This document shows positions 1 through 8,446 of a DNA stretch of 64,000 nt, piece after piece. The translations under genes and the position numbers were made by a program. Source of the DNA: Solwaraspora sp. WMMD1047 (GTDB lineage Bacteria > Actinomycetota > Actinomycetes > Mycobacteriales > Micromonosporaceae); the NCBI RefSeq assembly GCF_029626155.1, contig NZ_JARUBL010000001.1:2108001-2172000 (forward strand). The letters are read 5' to 3'. The notes beneath the pieces were generated by a model. That model was not told the DNA's origin and searched no databases. It saw only the letters and a program-made list of their open reading frames with translations. How positions within the stretch are numbered: the stretch's first letter is position 1; every line of letters starts with the position of its first letter.

Positions 1-442
1 GCGCCTCGAGCAACCCGCGGGCCGGCGGGCTGACCTGTTCGGGCCGGGCGCCGGCCCAGATCGTCAGCGCGCCCCGCCCCGCGTCGTCGATGGATCCGGA
101 GACCGGCGCGTCGACGTACCGGATGCCTCGGGCGGCCAGCGTCTCGGCGGTGGCGCGGGCGGCGGCCGGGTTGCCGGTGGTGAAGTCGACGACGTCGGCG
201 ACCCGGCCGGCGGTCAGGCCACCCACGGCTTCGTCGACGTCCGCCGGCGTCGGCAGACAGACCCCGCACACCTCCAGGGCGGCGTCGCCGTCGCCGAGCG
301 GCGTCGCCCCCCGGGCCAGCAGGTCCTCGGTGGCCTGGCGCGCGTGGTTGCCCACCGGCAGGACCAGGTCGTGCCCCCGGCTCAGCAGTGCCTCGGCCAT
401 CGGACGCCCGAACTTCCCGAGACCGATCCAGAGAATGCGCAT
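1..442 (-). CDS. NAD(P)-binding beta-hydroxyacid dehydrogenase-like protein (partial, C-terminus outside window)
   Basis: The first about 147 residues are visible. The protein opens with a Rossmann fold containing GLGKFG, and has the substrate-site signature DAPVSGS of the 6-phosphogluconate/3-hydroxyisobutyrate dehydrogenase family about 110 residues in. Family members oxidise or reduce beta-hydroxy acids with NAD(P); the substrate here is unknown. The start ATG at 442 lies 16 bp after the stop of the ATP-grasp gene on the same strand, so it is probably the last visible gene of the leftward biosynthetic operon. The family call is firm; the pathway role is inferred from position only. Confidence 0.85.
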   Translation of the reverse strand, partial: MRILWIGLGKFGRPMAEALLSRGHDLVLPVGNHARQATEDLLARGATPLGDGDAALEVCGVCLPTPADVDEAVGGLTAGRVADVVDFTTGNPAAARATAETLAARGIRYVDAPVSGSIDDAGRGALTIWAGARPEQVSPPARGLLEA

Positions 443-458
443 CTGCGATCCTGACCTT

Positions 459-1739
459 TCAGACGGTGCCGTGAGCGCCGACGTCGGCCGGCACGCGCTT
501 CGCGATCCGCAGGCTGAGCCGCTTCGCGGCCTCCTGGGCCAGGGCGACCGCCTCCTTCGCGCTGGCCGCGCTGACCCGCACCTGTGCCACCCGGGAGTCC
601 GAGCTCGCCAGCGGCTCCACCGGGTCGCCGAGGCTCAGCAACTCGGTGACGACGACCGAGGAGCCCACGGCCTCGGCGTCGCGGACCCCGTCCAGTCCCG
701 CGAACGTTCCCGGCTCCGGCGAGGCCACGAACCAGACGGCCTCCGCGGTGCCGCTCGGCTGGCTGTTCGCCAGCCGGTCCTGGACGGACTCGCCGAGGAC
801 GAGTTCGACCGCCGCCGCCGAGATGTTCACCCCGCTGACGATCGAGGCCATCTCGCCGATGTCGTCCCCGCCCATCCGGGCATGTGTCTCCAGGATCCGC
901 GGCCCCCGCGGGGTGAGGACCAGTTCGGTGTGGGTGACGCTGTCGGTGACCCCGAGCACGTCGAGAAGCGCGACGACGTAGTCGCGGATGGTGTCGCTCT
1001 CGGCCGCGGAGATCGGCGCGGGTACGACGTGACCGAGTTCGACGAAGGTCGCCGGATCGGAGAACTTCTGGGTGATGGCGAGCACCGAGGTGACCCCGCC
1101 CTGACTGACCGACTCGACGCTGAACTGCGGCCCGGTCAGGAAGGGCTCCACGATGACCCCGCGGCCGCCGGGGTCGGGATCGTACGGCGACTCCGGCCGG
1201 GCGGCCCGGTGGAACGCCTCGGCCAGGTCGCTGGCCGCGGTCACCCTCGACACACCGAGGCTGCCGGAGCCGGCGGCCGGCTTGACGATCCAGGCCGCCG
1301 GTTCGGGGCCGCCGGTGACGATGCGGGCGAGTTCGTCCACGTCGGCGACCGGATATGCCCGCACCTCCTCCAGCCCGGCCCGGACGAGGTGGGCGCGCAT
1401 CCGCTCCTTGTCGACGATGCGGATGGCCACCTCCGGCGTCGGGACGCCCGGCAGGTCGAGCGCCCCGGCGATCCGCGACGCCAGCAGGGCCAGCGGCTCT
1501 CCCAGGCAGGCGACGGCATCGAACGGGTCGGTCGCGTGGATCATCCGTGCCAGGCCGATCAGCATCTCGTCGGGCTCGTCACCCTGGATCGCGATGACCC
1601 GGGCGTGATGGTCCAGGCCCCGGAATCTGGCCAGCAGTGCCCGGAGCGTGAGGAAGGTCGTCCGCGTCTCCGGTCGGTTCGCCCTGAAGGCGCCGTTGCC
1701 GCCGCCGACGAGCAGGACGTGGTGGCGCTTCTCAGTCAT
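459..1739 (-). CDS. ATP-grasp ligase A
   Basis: A 426-residue ATP-grasp enzyme, the family that makes acyl-phosphates from ATP and joins them to amines or other nucleophiles. Visible are the ATP-binding lysine in IVKPAAGSGSLGVS in the central domain, and the metal-binding ETHARMGGDD segment towards the C-terminus. The N-terminal about 110 residues form the usual Rossmann-like pre-ATP-grasp domain (LLVGGGNGAF). I chose the ATG at 1739 (MTEKRHH) over an upstream in-frame ATG at 1775, because it gives an 8-bp overlap with the preceding transporter gene, typical of coupling. With a second ATP-grasp gene two genes upstream it probably makes an amide bond in a small peptide-like product. Confidence 0.85.
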   Translation of the reverse strand: MTEKRHHVLLVGGGNGAFRANRPETRTTFLTLRALLARFRGLDHHARVIAIQGDEPDEMLIGLARMIHATDPFDAVACLGEPLALLASRIAGALDLPGVPTPEVAIRIVDKERMRAHLVRAGLEEVRAYPVADVDELARIVTGGPEPAAWIVKPAAGSGSLGVSRVTAASDLAEAFHRAARPESPYDPDPGGRGVIVEPFLTGPQFSVESVSQGGVTSVLAITQKFSDPATFVELGHVVPAPISAAESDTIRDYVVALLDVLGVTDSVTHTELVLTPRGPRILETHARMGGDDIGEMASIVSGVNISAAAVELVLGESVQDRLANSQPSGTAEAVWFVASPEPGTFAGLDGVRDAEAVGSSVVVTELLSLGDPVEPLASSDSRVAQVRVSAASAKEAVALAQEAAKRLSLRIAKRVPADVGAHGTV

Positions 1740-3006
1740 TGTCGTCTCCAAGCGCTCGTAGCACGCCGAGCGCACCCAGCCCGGTCACGGCCATGAAGAT
1801 GGCCCATCCCGCGGGCGTCGCCACCAGCACCGCGGTGAGCGCGGACGGGCCGACGATCCGCTGGGTCGAGTCGCCGAGGCTGAACACGCCGAGGTAGCGG
1901 CCGATGGCGGCCGCCGGGGCCAGCCGGTGGGACGCCTCGAAGACCGCCACCTCCTGCAGGTTCTCCCCGAGGGTCAGCGCCAGGATGGCCGCCACCGCCA
2001 GCGCGATGGCGGCGGCCGTGGTGTCGACGACGCTCGCCGCCCAGAACAGGGCGCCGCAGCCGAGCAGCGCCGCCCCCGCCCAGCGGATCAGGCGTCCTGC
2101 GTTGCGCAGGCCGGTGCCGAGTTCGGACAGCGGCGGCTGCAGCGCCATCGTGGCCACCGAGTTCAGGGCGAGCAGGATGCCGAGCAGCTCGGCGGGGAAC
2201 CGCTGATGGGTGGCGACCCAGAGCGGGAAGACGACGAACAGCACGGTGGTGTGGGCCGACATCAACGCGTCGCCGGCGGTGAGGCTGAGGTAGCGCAGGT
2301 CGGTCCAGGGATTCGTGGCCGGTGCCGGCCGCTCAGCCCGCCGGGCCGGCGGTGCCGGGGCCGGCGGTGCCGGCTGCGGCGCCGGGGCCGGCAACGGCCG
2401 CCGGATCGCGGGCAGCCGGGCGAGGGCGCCGAGGAGCAGCAGGAAACTCACGGCGTTGACCAGGAAGGCGGCCTGGTAGGCCGGCTTCGTGTCGACGGCG
2501 AGGAACAGGGACGCGACCAGCAGACCGACGGAGAGGCCGGCGTTGCGACAGGTACGGACCGCCGCTGTCGTTCGGTTCCGTTCGTCGGCCTCGAAGCCGG
2601 CGACGAGGTAGGAGAGCTGCGCGTTGCTGGTGGCCCGGTCCAGGGGGGTGAGGAAGAGCGCCAGGAGGGCGTACGACCAGAGCGAGTCCACCAGCACGAA
2701 CGCGCCGTAGCCGACCATCCGGAGGGCCACCGTGGTCCGCCATACCGGCAGCGGACTGGCCCGGTCGGCGAGGTACCCGGCCAGGTACGGGGCCAGCAGC
2801 GCGGCGACCCCCGACGCCCCCACCACCAGACCCACCTGGCCGGGGCTGACGCCGGCGAACCGGACCAGGTAGAGGGGGAGGACGCTGAGGTGCAGGCCGG
2901 CGCCGAGCATGTCGACGAATCCGGCCATCGCGATGGTCCGGCCCGGGCCACGGCGACCGAGGTACCGCTCGACCAGGGTGAGCCGCCGCAGTTGTGTCCC
3001 GCTCAT
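1732..3006 (-). CDS. MFS transporter
   Basis: A 424-residue protein of about twelve hydrophobic segments, with a central loop rich in Pro and Ala (roughly residues 205-235) between the two halves, as in major facilitator superfamily transporters. It likely exports the product of the surrounding cluster or imports a precursor. The start at 3006 (MSGTQLRR) overlaps the stop of the upstream ATP-grasp gene by ATGA, and its stop overlaps the next gene by 8 bp, so it sits tightly inside the operon. Substrate cannot be read from the sequence; export and self-protection are inferred from context. Confidence 0.85.
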   Translation of the reverse strand: MSGTQLRRLTLVERYLGRRGPGRTIAMAGFVDMLGAGLHLSVLPLYLVRFAGVSPGQVGLVVGASGVAALLAPYLAGYLADRASPLPVWRTTVALRMVGYGAFVLVDSLWSYALLALFLTPLDRATSNAQLSYLVAGFEADERNRTTAAVRTCRNAGLSVGLLVASLFLAVDTKPAYQAAFLVNAVSFLLLLGALARLPAIRRPLPAPAPQPAPPAPAPPARRAERPAPATNPWTDLRYLSLTAGDALMSAHTTVLFVVFPLWVATHQRFPAELLGILLALNSVATMALQPPLSELGTGLRNAGRLIRWAGAALLGCGALFWAASVVDTTAAAIALAVAAILALTLGENLQEVAVFEASHRLAPAAAIGRYLGVFSLGDSTQRIVGPSALTAVLVATPAGWAIFMAVTGLGALGVLRALGDDND

Positions 3007-4256
3007 TCCACGTGGATCGGGTATCGCGCGACAAGCGTCCGCGCGCGTTCCACCAGGGCCTGTTCGGACTGGGCCGCGAAGACCACGACCGCGGTCCAGG
3101 TGGCCGTCGAGACGCCGACCTCGTAGTGGGCGCCGACCTTCGCCGGTACGGACGCGAAGAGCACGTCGGGCTCGGCCGAGAGCCGGTCCGGGACCGGCAA
3201 CCCGGTGATGGTGCCGGACCGGGTCGGGATCAGGTTGAGCAGGCCGACGACCGGGCTCGGGACCCGGCGCCATGGCAGCTTGCCGAGATCGTCACCGAGC
3301 CCCTGGGCGAGCGTCTGCATCCGCAGGTTGACCCCGCAGTACGCCCCGACCAGATCGGCGATGTTGCCCCCGCCGATGCGGCTGGCGATCTCGGAGAAGA
3401 CCAGCCCGTCCGGGGTCCAGGTGCTCTCGGCCGGGTCGGCGAAGAACTCGAAGTGAACCGGCCCGTCGGTCAGGCCGGCCTCCCGGATGAAGCGGGTCAG
3501 TCCCTCGCGGACGGCTTCGTACGGCCGTGGGTGGGTCTGCTCGTCGAGTCCGATGGAGAGGTCCGGCCCCGCCCCGGCCCGCAGGTCCCGCGGGTTGACC
3601 AGGTAGCGCGACACCAGGATGGAGACGATCCGGCCGCCGTCGAGGAGCGCGTCGGCGTGGTACTCGGCCCCGGGCACGAACCGCTCGCAGACGAACATGT
3701 CCGTCGCGGACGGCACCTTGCCGTCGAACGCCCGTCGGGCGTAGTCGGCGAGCTGCTCCGGCGACTCGATGACGTCGGTGTGCTGGGTGCCGAAACCGTT
3801 GACGGGCTTGGCCACCAGTGGAAAACCCACCTGCTCGGCGACCCGGGCGAGGTCGTCGGCGACCCGATCGGCGTGCACGGTCTCCCAGTTGGTGACGCGG
3901 AGGCCGGCCTTGGCCGCGAGGTTCTTCATCACCCGCTTGTCGCGGGTGGCCAGCACGACGGAGAGCGGGTTCGGCGTGGCTGACAGGGCGGTACGCAGGT
4001 AACCGGCGGCGAACTGGGTGAGTTCCGTCGGCGAGTAGACCATGCGGACGTCCACCCCGCTGGCGATCAGGTCGCCGGCGATCAGGCTCAGTCCCGCCAT
4101 GTCCGACCAGGATTCGACGCGGTAGATCCGGGAGTACCTGCCGGCCAGGGCCGCGGGCACGTCCGCCTCGATCAGATCGATGAGCACCACGTCGGTGTCG
4201 CTGTCCAGCAGTTCCCGGCCCCAGTACGCGGAGTGGCGCAGCATCAGGGTGGTCAT
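3003..4256 (-). CDS. ATP-grasp ligase B
   Basis: A 417-residue ATP-grasp protein. Visible motifs are the ATP-lysine segment VAKPVNGFGTQHT near the middle and the metal-binding EIASRIGGGNI near residue 300. The reading frame extends upstream to 4331, but the ATG at 4256 follows an AAGGA ribosome site and the protein then begins MTTLMLRHS, so I use it. It is only distantly similar to ATP-grasp A, so the two probably activate different substrates or act in sequence. It is followed by the MFS gene with ATGA overlap and preceded by a cupin-like gene ending 46 bp upstream. Confidence 0.85.
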   Translation of the reverse strand: MTTLMLRHSAYWGRELLDSDTDVVLIDLIEADVPAALAGRYSRIYRVESWSDMAGLSLIAGDLIASGVDVRMVYSPTELTQFAAGYLRTALSATPNPLSVVLATRDKRVMKNLAAKAGLRVTNWETVHADRVADDLARVAEQVGFPLVAKPVNGFGTQHTDVIESPEQLADYARRAFDGKVPSATDMFVCERFVPGAEYHADALLDGGRIVSILVSRYLVNPRDLRAGAGPDLSIGLDEQTHPRPYEAVREGLTRFIREAGLTDGPVHFEFFADPAESTWTPDGLVFSEIASRIGGGNIADLVGAYCGVNLRMQTLAQGLGDDLGKLPWRRVPSPVVGLLNLIPTRSGTITGLPVPDRLSAEPDVLFASVPAKVGAHYEVGVSTATWTAVVVFAAQSEQALVERARTLVARYPIHVE

Positions 4257-4302
4257 GGAGATCCTTTCCGCGCGGTCGCCCGGTGGCCAGGAGGCGGGTG
4301 GG

Positions 4303-5049
4303 CTAGGCCCGTGCCAGGCCCGGAATGACACACGATTCCGAGGGCGGCTGCTCCTGCTCGAGGAATACGGTCTGTGCCATCATGTTGATCTTCCCGATCC
4401 GTTCCCGGAAGATCTCGATGGACTCCTCGGGGTGGATGGTGTCGATCACGGCGTTGGGGCCCATGGCGTTGAACTGGTGCGCGGTCCCGCGCGGAATCTG
4501 CATGTCGACCCAGGCGCACGGTGGCACGACCAGGTTGTAGCGGGTGGTGGCCGGCTGGGCCGGGTCCGACCGGGGGTGTTCGTCCTCGAACTGGTGCAGC
4601 GCCATCGACCCGCCGGGAGCCTTGGCGACGCGCAGCGGCGACAGGGCGGAGACCCGGATCTGGGTGTCGGGGCCGGTCATCATCCGGACGAACCGCATGC
4701 CGGTGTGGAAGTGCATCCGGGAGCAGATGTCGCGCTCCTGCACGTCGTAGAAGTCCATCAGGTAGCGGTCGGCGCTGAAGCCGTCGAAGGGTGCGGCCGT
4801 CATGAACACGTCGCCCTCCTCGAACACCTGGGCGCGGACGATGCCGTCGGAGTCCCGGCGATGGTTCTCCTGCCGGGCGTGTCCCTGGCTGACCACCGAA
4901 CTGAGGGTCGAGACGACGCCGAGGGCGGTCTCCTCGGGAAAGATCGCGATCGGGGTGACCACGCAGCGACCGAGATCGGTGAAGCTGGACGGGTCGTGGA
5001 CTTCGTTCTCAGCCTCGCCGTGGACCTTAAGTCGAGTCGTGTCGGACAT
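4303..5049 (-). CDS. Cupin-like protein of the biosynthetic cluster
   Basis: A 248-residue protein with no strong family signature. The segment RMHFHTGMRFVRMM followed about 80 residues later by PRGTAHQFNAMGP resembles the two histidine motifs of a cupin barrel, so it may be a metal-dependent enzyme or binding protein. The start at 5049 (MSDTTRL) overlaps the end of the aminotransferase gene by 23 bp, and the frame further upstream to 5142 is not needed. Reaction unknown. Alternatives are a non-catalytic cupin or an oxygenase related to quercetinase or hydroxyanthranilate dioxygenase folds. Confidence 0.6.
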   Translation of the reverse strand: MSDTTRLKVHGEAENEVHDPSSFTDLGRCVVTPIAIFPEETALGVVSTLSSVVSQGHARQENHRRDSDGIVRAQVFEEGDVFMTAAPFDGFSADRYLMDFYDVQERDICSRMHFHTGMRFVRMMTGPDTQIRVSALSPLRVAKAPGGSMALHQFEDEHPRSDPAQPATTRYNLVVPPCAWVDMQIPRGTAHQFNAMGPNAVIDTIHPEESIEIFRERIGKINMMAQTVFLEQEQPPSESCVIPGLARA

Positions 5050-6676
5050 GGCTAACCAGACCGTCCCTTCTTGCCCGGGGTGAGCGGATCGCGCCGTTGG
5101 TGAGGCCATCGGCCAGGGCGGTGACCCCGTGCCTGATGTCATGCCACGAACGAGCGGTGGTGACGCGTACGACGTCCGAGGAGAGCACCATCGTCAGGAT
5201 GCCGGGGAAGACCGAGATCTCCTGGCCGTGGAGGAGCCGCCGGAACGTGGTGTAGTCCGAAGGCGACCCCAGGTTGACCGCCAGGTTTATCGAGTAGACC
5301 GGATCGAGGGCGTCGACCCCCCGCTCCCAGAGCATGCCCACGCTCGCGCAGCGCAGGTCCCGCAGGTGGGCCGCCCGGGACCGGCGCTGGTCGACGTAGC
5401 GGCGGAAGGCGCGCTGGAGGGAGCCCACCGACAGGCCGTAGGAGGTCTCGAACTCGGCCAGCTGGCCCGGACCGACCTGCTCGATCCCGGCGCCCATCCA
5501 GTTCTCCATCCGGGCCAGGACCTCGATCATCGTGTAGAAGAAGGAGGAGGGGCCGCCGAACGTGGTCGAGCTGTACTCGTAGAAGTTGTCGACGAAGTCC
5601 CGGCTGGCCACCAGCCAGCCGACCTTGAGACCCGGCGCCGACCAGGTCTTGGCCAGGCTACTGATCCGGACCACGCGGGGATCGCCACGGACCGCCGAGG
5701 CGCGGGGCTCGGTCCCCGGGTCCTGGCGCAGCCACTCGTGGCACTCGTCCAGGATCACCATCGTGTCGGGACCCGCGGCGTCGAGGAGCCGGGCCAGGTC
5801 CCGGTCCGCGACCCCCGCCCCGGTCGGGTTCATCGCCGTCTGCAGCATCACCAGGGGGGTGTCCGGTCGCAGTGCGTCGATGAGCGGCTGCAGGTCCACC
5901 CCCGTCCCGGTGACCGGGACCGGGACCAGGCGCACCTCCGAGCGGCGGGCGATGGCCTGCACCAGCGGCGGATAGTTCGGGATCGCGCAGAGCACCGGCG
6001 ACCGCGCGGCGGAGCCGGCGATCAGGAAGTCGGCGACCGCCCCGATCAGGACCGTGCCGCCCAGCCCGATGCAGACATTGTCGAGGGTGTACTCCACCCC
6101 GTCGATGCGGGAGGTTTCGTAACGCGCGATCGCCTCGCGCGAGGCGTCTCTGCCGCGCGAGTCGCTGTAGCCGTACCAGTCGCGGTCCAGGGCGAAGCGG
6201 ATGCAGTCACGCAGCGCGTCCGGCAGGCCGAAGAGCTCCTCGTCGACGGAGCCGCTGGAGAGGACGACCGTCGAGTCGCTACGCAGCCGTCCGTAGAGGT
6301 CGTCGCGGAAGTAGCTGTTGAACAGCTCCTTGACCAGTCCGACGGTGGCCCGGGTGGCCAGCACCTCGGCCGGGGTGACAGACCTTCGCCGGCGACTGCT
6401 GCGCCACGCGTCGATCAGGTCCTGCCGGACGGGCACGCCCGCCACCGGGCCGACCTGCTCCTCGACCCGGCCCAGATACAGGCGCAGCAGTTCGCGACTG
6501 TCGGTCGGGTCGGCGGCGCGTTCGTAGACCTCGAGGAGGCTGGCGTCCGGAGTCGGATCGAGGCGGGTGCTCCGCCGGCTCATCAGCCGCTTGCGCGCGG
6601 CGGCGGCCCGGGCGGCGGCGTCGAGATCGGTGATGGGCGGGTAGTCGCAGTCGGGGAAGAGGGCCGGGCGGCTCAC
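5027..6676 (-). CDS. PLP-dependent aminotransferase, class I/II fold, with N-terminal extension
   Basis: A 549-residue fold-type I PLP enzyme. The core has NPTGAG, ILDECHEW and SLAKTWSAPGLKVGW, where the Lys of SLAKT is the predicted Schiff-base residue. About 120 residues at the N-terminus precede the usual aminotransferase start, making it longer than the 380-430 residues of most family members. It starts with GTG at 6676, overlapping the stop of the oxygenase gene by GTGA. Candidate reactions are transamination or a PLP-dependent cyclisation or elimination on an amino acid made by the cluster. Class is sure; reaction is not. Confidence 0.85.
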   Translation of the reverse strand: MSRPALFPDCDYPPITDLDAAARAAAARKRLMSRRSTRLDPTPDASLLEVYERAADPTDSRELLRLYLGRVEEQVGPVAGVPVRQDLIDAWRSSRRRRSVTPAEVLATRATVGLVKELFNSYFRDDLYGRLRSDSTVVLSSGSVDEELFGLPDALRDCIRFALDRDWYGYSDSRGRDASREAIARYETSRIDGVEYTLDNVCIGLGGTVLIGAVADFLIAGSAARSPVLCAIPNYPPLVQAIARRSEVRLVPVPVTGTGVDLQPLIDALRPDTPLVMLQTAMNPTGAGVADRDLARLLDAAGPDTMVILDECHEWLRQDPGTEPRASAVRGDPRVVRISSLAKTWSAPGLKVGWLVASRDFVDNFYEYSSTTFGGPSSFFYTMIEVLARMENWMGAGIEQVGPGQLAEFETSYGLSVGSLQRAFRRYVDQRRSRAAHLRDLRCASVGMLWERGVDALDPVYSINLAVNLGSPSDYTTFRRLLHGQEISVFPGILTMVLSSDVVRVTTARSWHDIRHGVTALADGLTNGAIRSPRARRDGLVSHVRHDST

Positions 6677-7518
6677 GGGCGGGGATCCTGGATGCGCAGC
6701 CGCATCAGGTGGCGGGGTCTGGCCGCCGCCCCACCGGGCGCACGCGACCAGGTGCGGCCGTGGAACCAGCGGGTGTTGTCGATCACCATGAGATCGCGTT
6801 CGGACCAGTGCGAGCCGTACGACTGCCCGGAGTCGTAGCAGGCCGTCAGCAGGTCGAGCAGGGCGCGCTCGGTGCGCTCCTGGGGGAAGGGCGACTCCCA
6901 CAGGTACGCCTCGTCGCCGAGGTCCCGGAACGAGAACCGCTCGGTCTCCTGCCAGGGCACCAGAATGGTGGGGGTTCCGTCGACCCGCGCCTCGCGGGTC
7001 TCGCGAAGCACCGCCAGGGTCTGGTCGGCGAGCCGACCCAGGACGGCGGAGAAGGGCACCAGCACGGTCTGGGAGCCCGGATCGTCTCCGGGGTCGACGC
7101 AGTACAGCGCGATGAACCGGGGCTGCCGCCCGGCCGGTCGCCGGCTCCCCTCGGTGTGCAGCAGCAGCTCACGAGGCTCGAACGGCGCGTGCTCGACGCG
7201 GCCGGAGAGGGTCTCCTGACGCAGGTGGAGCACGACACCGTCCTCGACGAACGGCTGGACGGCGGGGTCGTTCTCGACCATGAGCTCGCCGAGACGCCTG
7301 CCCAGGTCCACGAAGTCGGCGGGATCGAGGGCCTGCTCGAACCGGACCAGGCCCAGGCCGTACTGCCGAAGCTGGTGTCGCAGCGCGGTCTCCGCCGCGT
7401 CGATCGAGGTGGCGTGATGGGGCGCGAGGGCCGGTGCGGCCAGCCGCCCGGACGGGCGCAGAACCGGATCGCGGACCGGATCCAGGACATGATCATCCAC
7501 AGTAAAGGCGAACAGCAC
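6673..7518 (-). CDS. Fe(II)/2-oxoglutarate-dependent oxygenase (TauD/clavaminate synthase-like)
   Basis: A 281-residue protein with the facial triad of the family: HTE (His121, Glu123) and the distal His253 in NTRWFHGR, followed by an Arg (Arg273, RHLMRLR) expected to hold 2-oxoglutarate. Such enzymes usually hydroxylate unactivated carbons of amino acids. I chose the GTG at 7518 because GGGGGA lies 5 bp upstream and the residues before it look non-coding. It is the first gene of the leftward operon, driven by the promoter at 7555-7583, and is coupled to the aminotransferase gene by GTGA. An amino-acid oxygenase feeding the aminotransferase or the ligases is the likeliest role. Confidence 0.85.
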   Translation of the reverse strand: MLFAFTVDDHVLDPVRDPVLRPSGRLAAPALAPHHATSIDAAETALRHQLRQYGLGLVRFEQALDPADFVDLGRRLGELMVENDPAVQPFVEDGVVLHLRQETLSGRVEHAPFEPRELLLHTEGSRRPAGRQPRFIALYCVDPGDDPGSQTVLVPFSAVLGRLADQTLAVLRETREARVDGTPTILVPWQETERFSFRDLGDEAYLWESPFPQERTERALLDLLTACYDSGQSYGSHWSERDLMVIDNTRWFHGRTWSRAPGGAAARPRHLMRLRIQDPRP

Positions 7519-7554
7519 AGACTTCCCCCGATCACTGTCTGCCGTCAGCGTCGG

Positions 7555-7583
7555 TAGTATGCCTGATGCCGTGGGGGTGTCAA
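7555..7583 (-). promoter_or_regulatory. Sigma70-type promoter of the leftward operon
   Basis: On the minus strand TTGACA (7583-7578) and ATACTA (7560-7555) are separated by exactly 17 bp, a near-consensus vegetative promoter about 35 bp upstream of the oxygenase start at 7518. The rightward operon starts only about 50 bp beyond the -35 box, so the 112-bp interval 7519-7630 must carry both promoters. I see no clear consensus promoter in the rightward direction. Confidence 0.65.
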
Positions 7584-7630
7584 GCGGTCTGTCGGAGACC
7601 GCGCAGCCGGCCGCGAGGCGGGGGTAGGTA

Positions 7631-8446
7631 GTGAGCGGCAAGCGACAGGACGACCTGGTGCTCTACGGTCTGGTCCACCTTCCACCGCTGCCCGGCACGC
7701 CGTTCCACAAGGGAGACTCCGTCCGGCAGCTCACCGAGCAGGCGTTCCGCTCGGTGGCGGCGCTGGTCGCCGGAGGCGCCGACGGCGTGCTCCTGCAGAC
7801 CTCCGACGGCGTCCACCCCGCCGCCGACTCGGCGGACGAGGCGCGGGTGGCCGCCATGGCGCTGCTGACCGGATCGGTCGTGGAGCGGGTACCGGACACC
7901 TTCAGCGTCGGTGTGCAGATCATGCGGAACGCCGTCTCGGCCTCGCTCGCGGTCGCCAAGATCGCGGGCGCCAGGTTCATCCGGGCGAGCGCGCTGGTCG
8001 GGGTCACCGCGTCCGCGCAGGGCTGGGTGCAGCCGGACGCGTACGCGATCATGACCAACCGCAAGCGACTCGACGCCTGGGACGTCGAGATCCTGGCCGA
8101 CGTCGAGACGGTCCACTTCAGCTGGTACGGGTCGACCGCCGGCACCGACGAGGTGGCGCGGCGGGCCATCGTGGCCGGTGCCGATGCGGTCTGCGTCGGC
8201 GTGCCCGACACCGACCGGACCCGGGCGACGCTGGAGCTCGTCCGGGAGCGGGCCCCGGACATTCCGGTCGTGCTGGCCGGCCACTGCACCGACGAGAATG
8301 CGCCCCGCCTGCTACCGCTCGTCGATCGTGCCTTCGTGTCCCGGGCCTTCACGGACCGTTCCTGGTACGGCGAGATGAGCGCGGAGCGGGTCAGGAGCTT
8401 CGTCGATCGTGCGCGGAGTCTGCCGCGGAGTCTGCGCCATGGCTGA
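7631..8446 (+). CDS. BtpA/SgcQ-family TIM-barrel protein
   Basis: A 271-residue protein with the family landmarks: YGLVHLPPLPGTP at the start, GGADGVLLQ, PDTFSVGVQIMRNAVSASLA, FIRASALVGVT, and VLAGHCTDENAPRLLP near the end. BtpA was first linked to photosystem I biogenesis, and SgcQ belongs to a sugar-phosphate operon. The biochemical activity is not established, though a TIM-barrel phosphate-binding enzyme is likely. The GTG at 7631 follows a GAGGCGGGGG run. It overlaps the SIS gene by 8 bp, so the two are co-translated; the pairing suggests a phosphorylated sugar or nucleoside substrate. Confidence 0.8.
   Translation: MSGKRQDDLVLYGLVHLPPLPGTPFHKGDSVRQLTEQAFRSVAALVAGGADGVLLQTSDGVHPAADSADEARVAAMALLTGSVVERVPDTFSVGVQIMRNAVSASLAVAKIAGARFIRASALVGVTASAQGWVQPDAYAIMTNRKRLDAWDVEILADVETVHFSWYGSTAGTDEVARRAIVAGADAVCVGVPDTDRTRATLELVRERAPDIPVVLAGHCTDENAPRLLPLVDRAFVSRAFTDRSWYGEMSAERVRSFVDRARSLPRSLRHG

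Noticed and set aside
90-1796. Long plus-strand frame opposite the ATP-grasp A gene
   Set aside because: Arg/Gly/Asp-rich antisense translation without any motif, a shadow of the real minus-strand gene.
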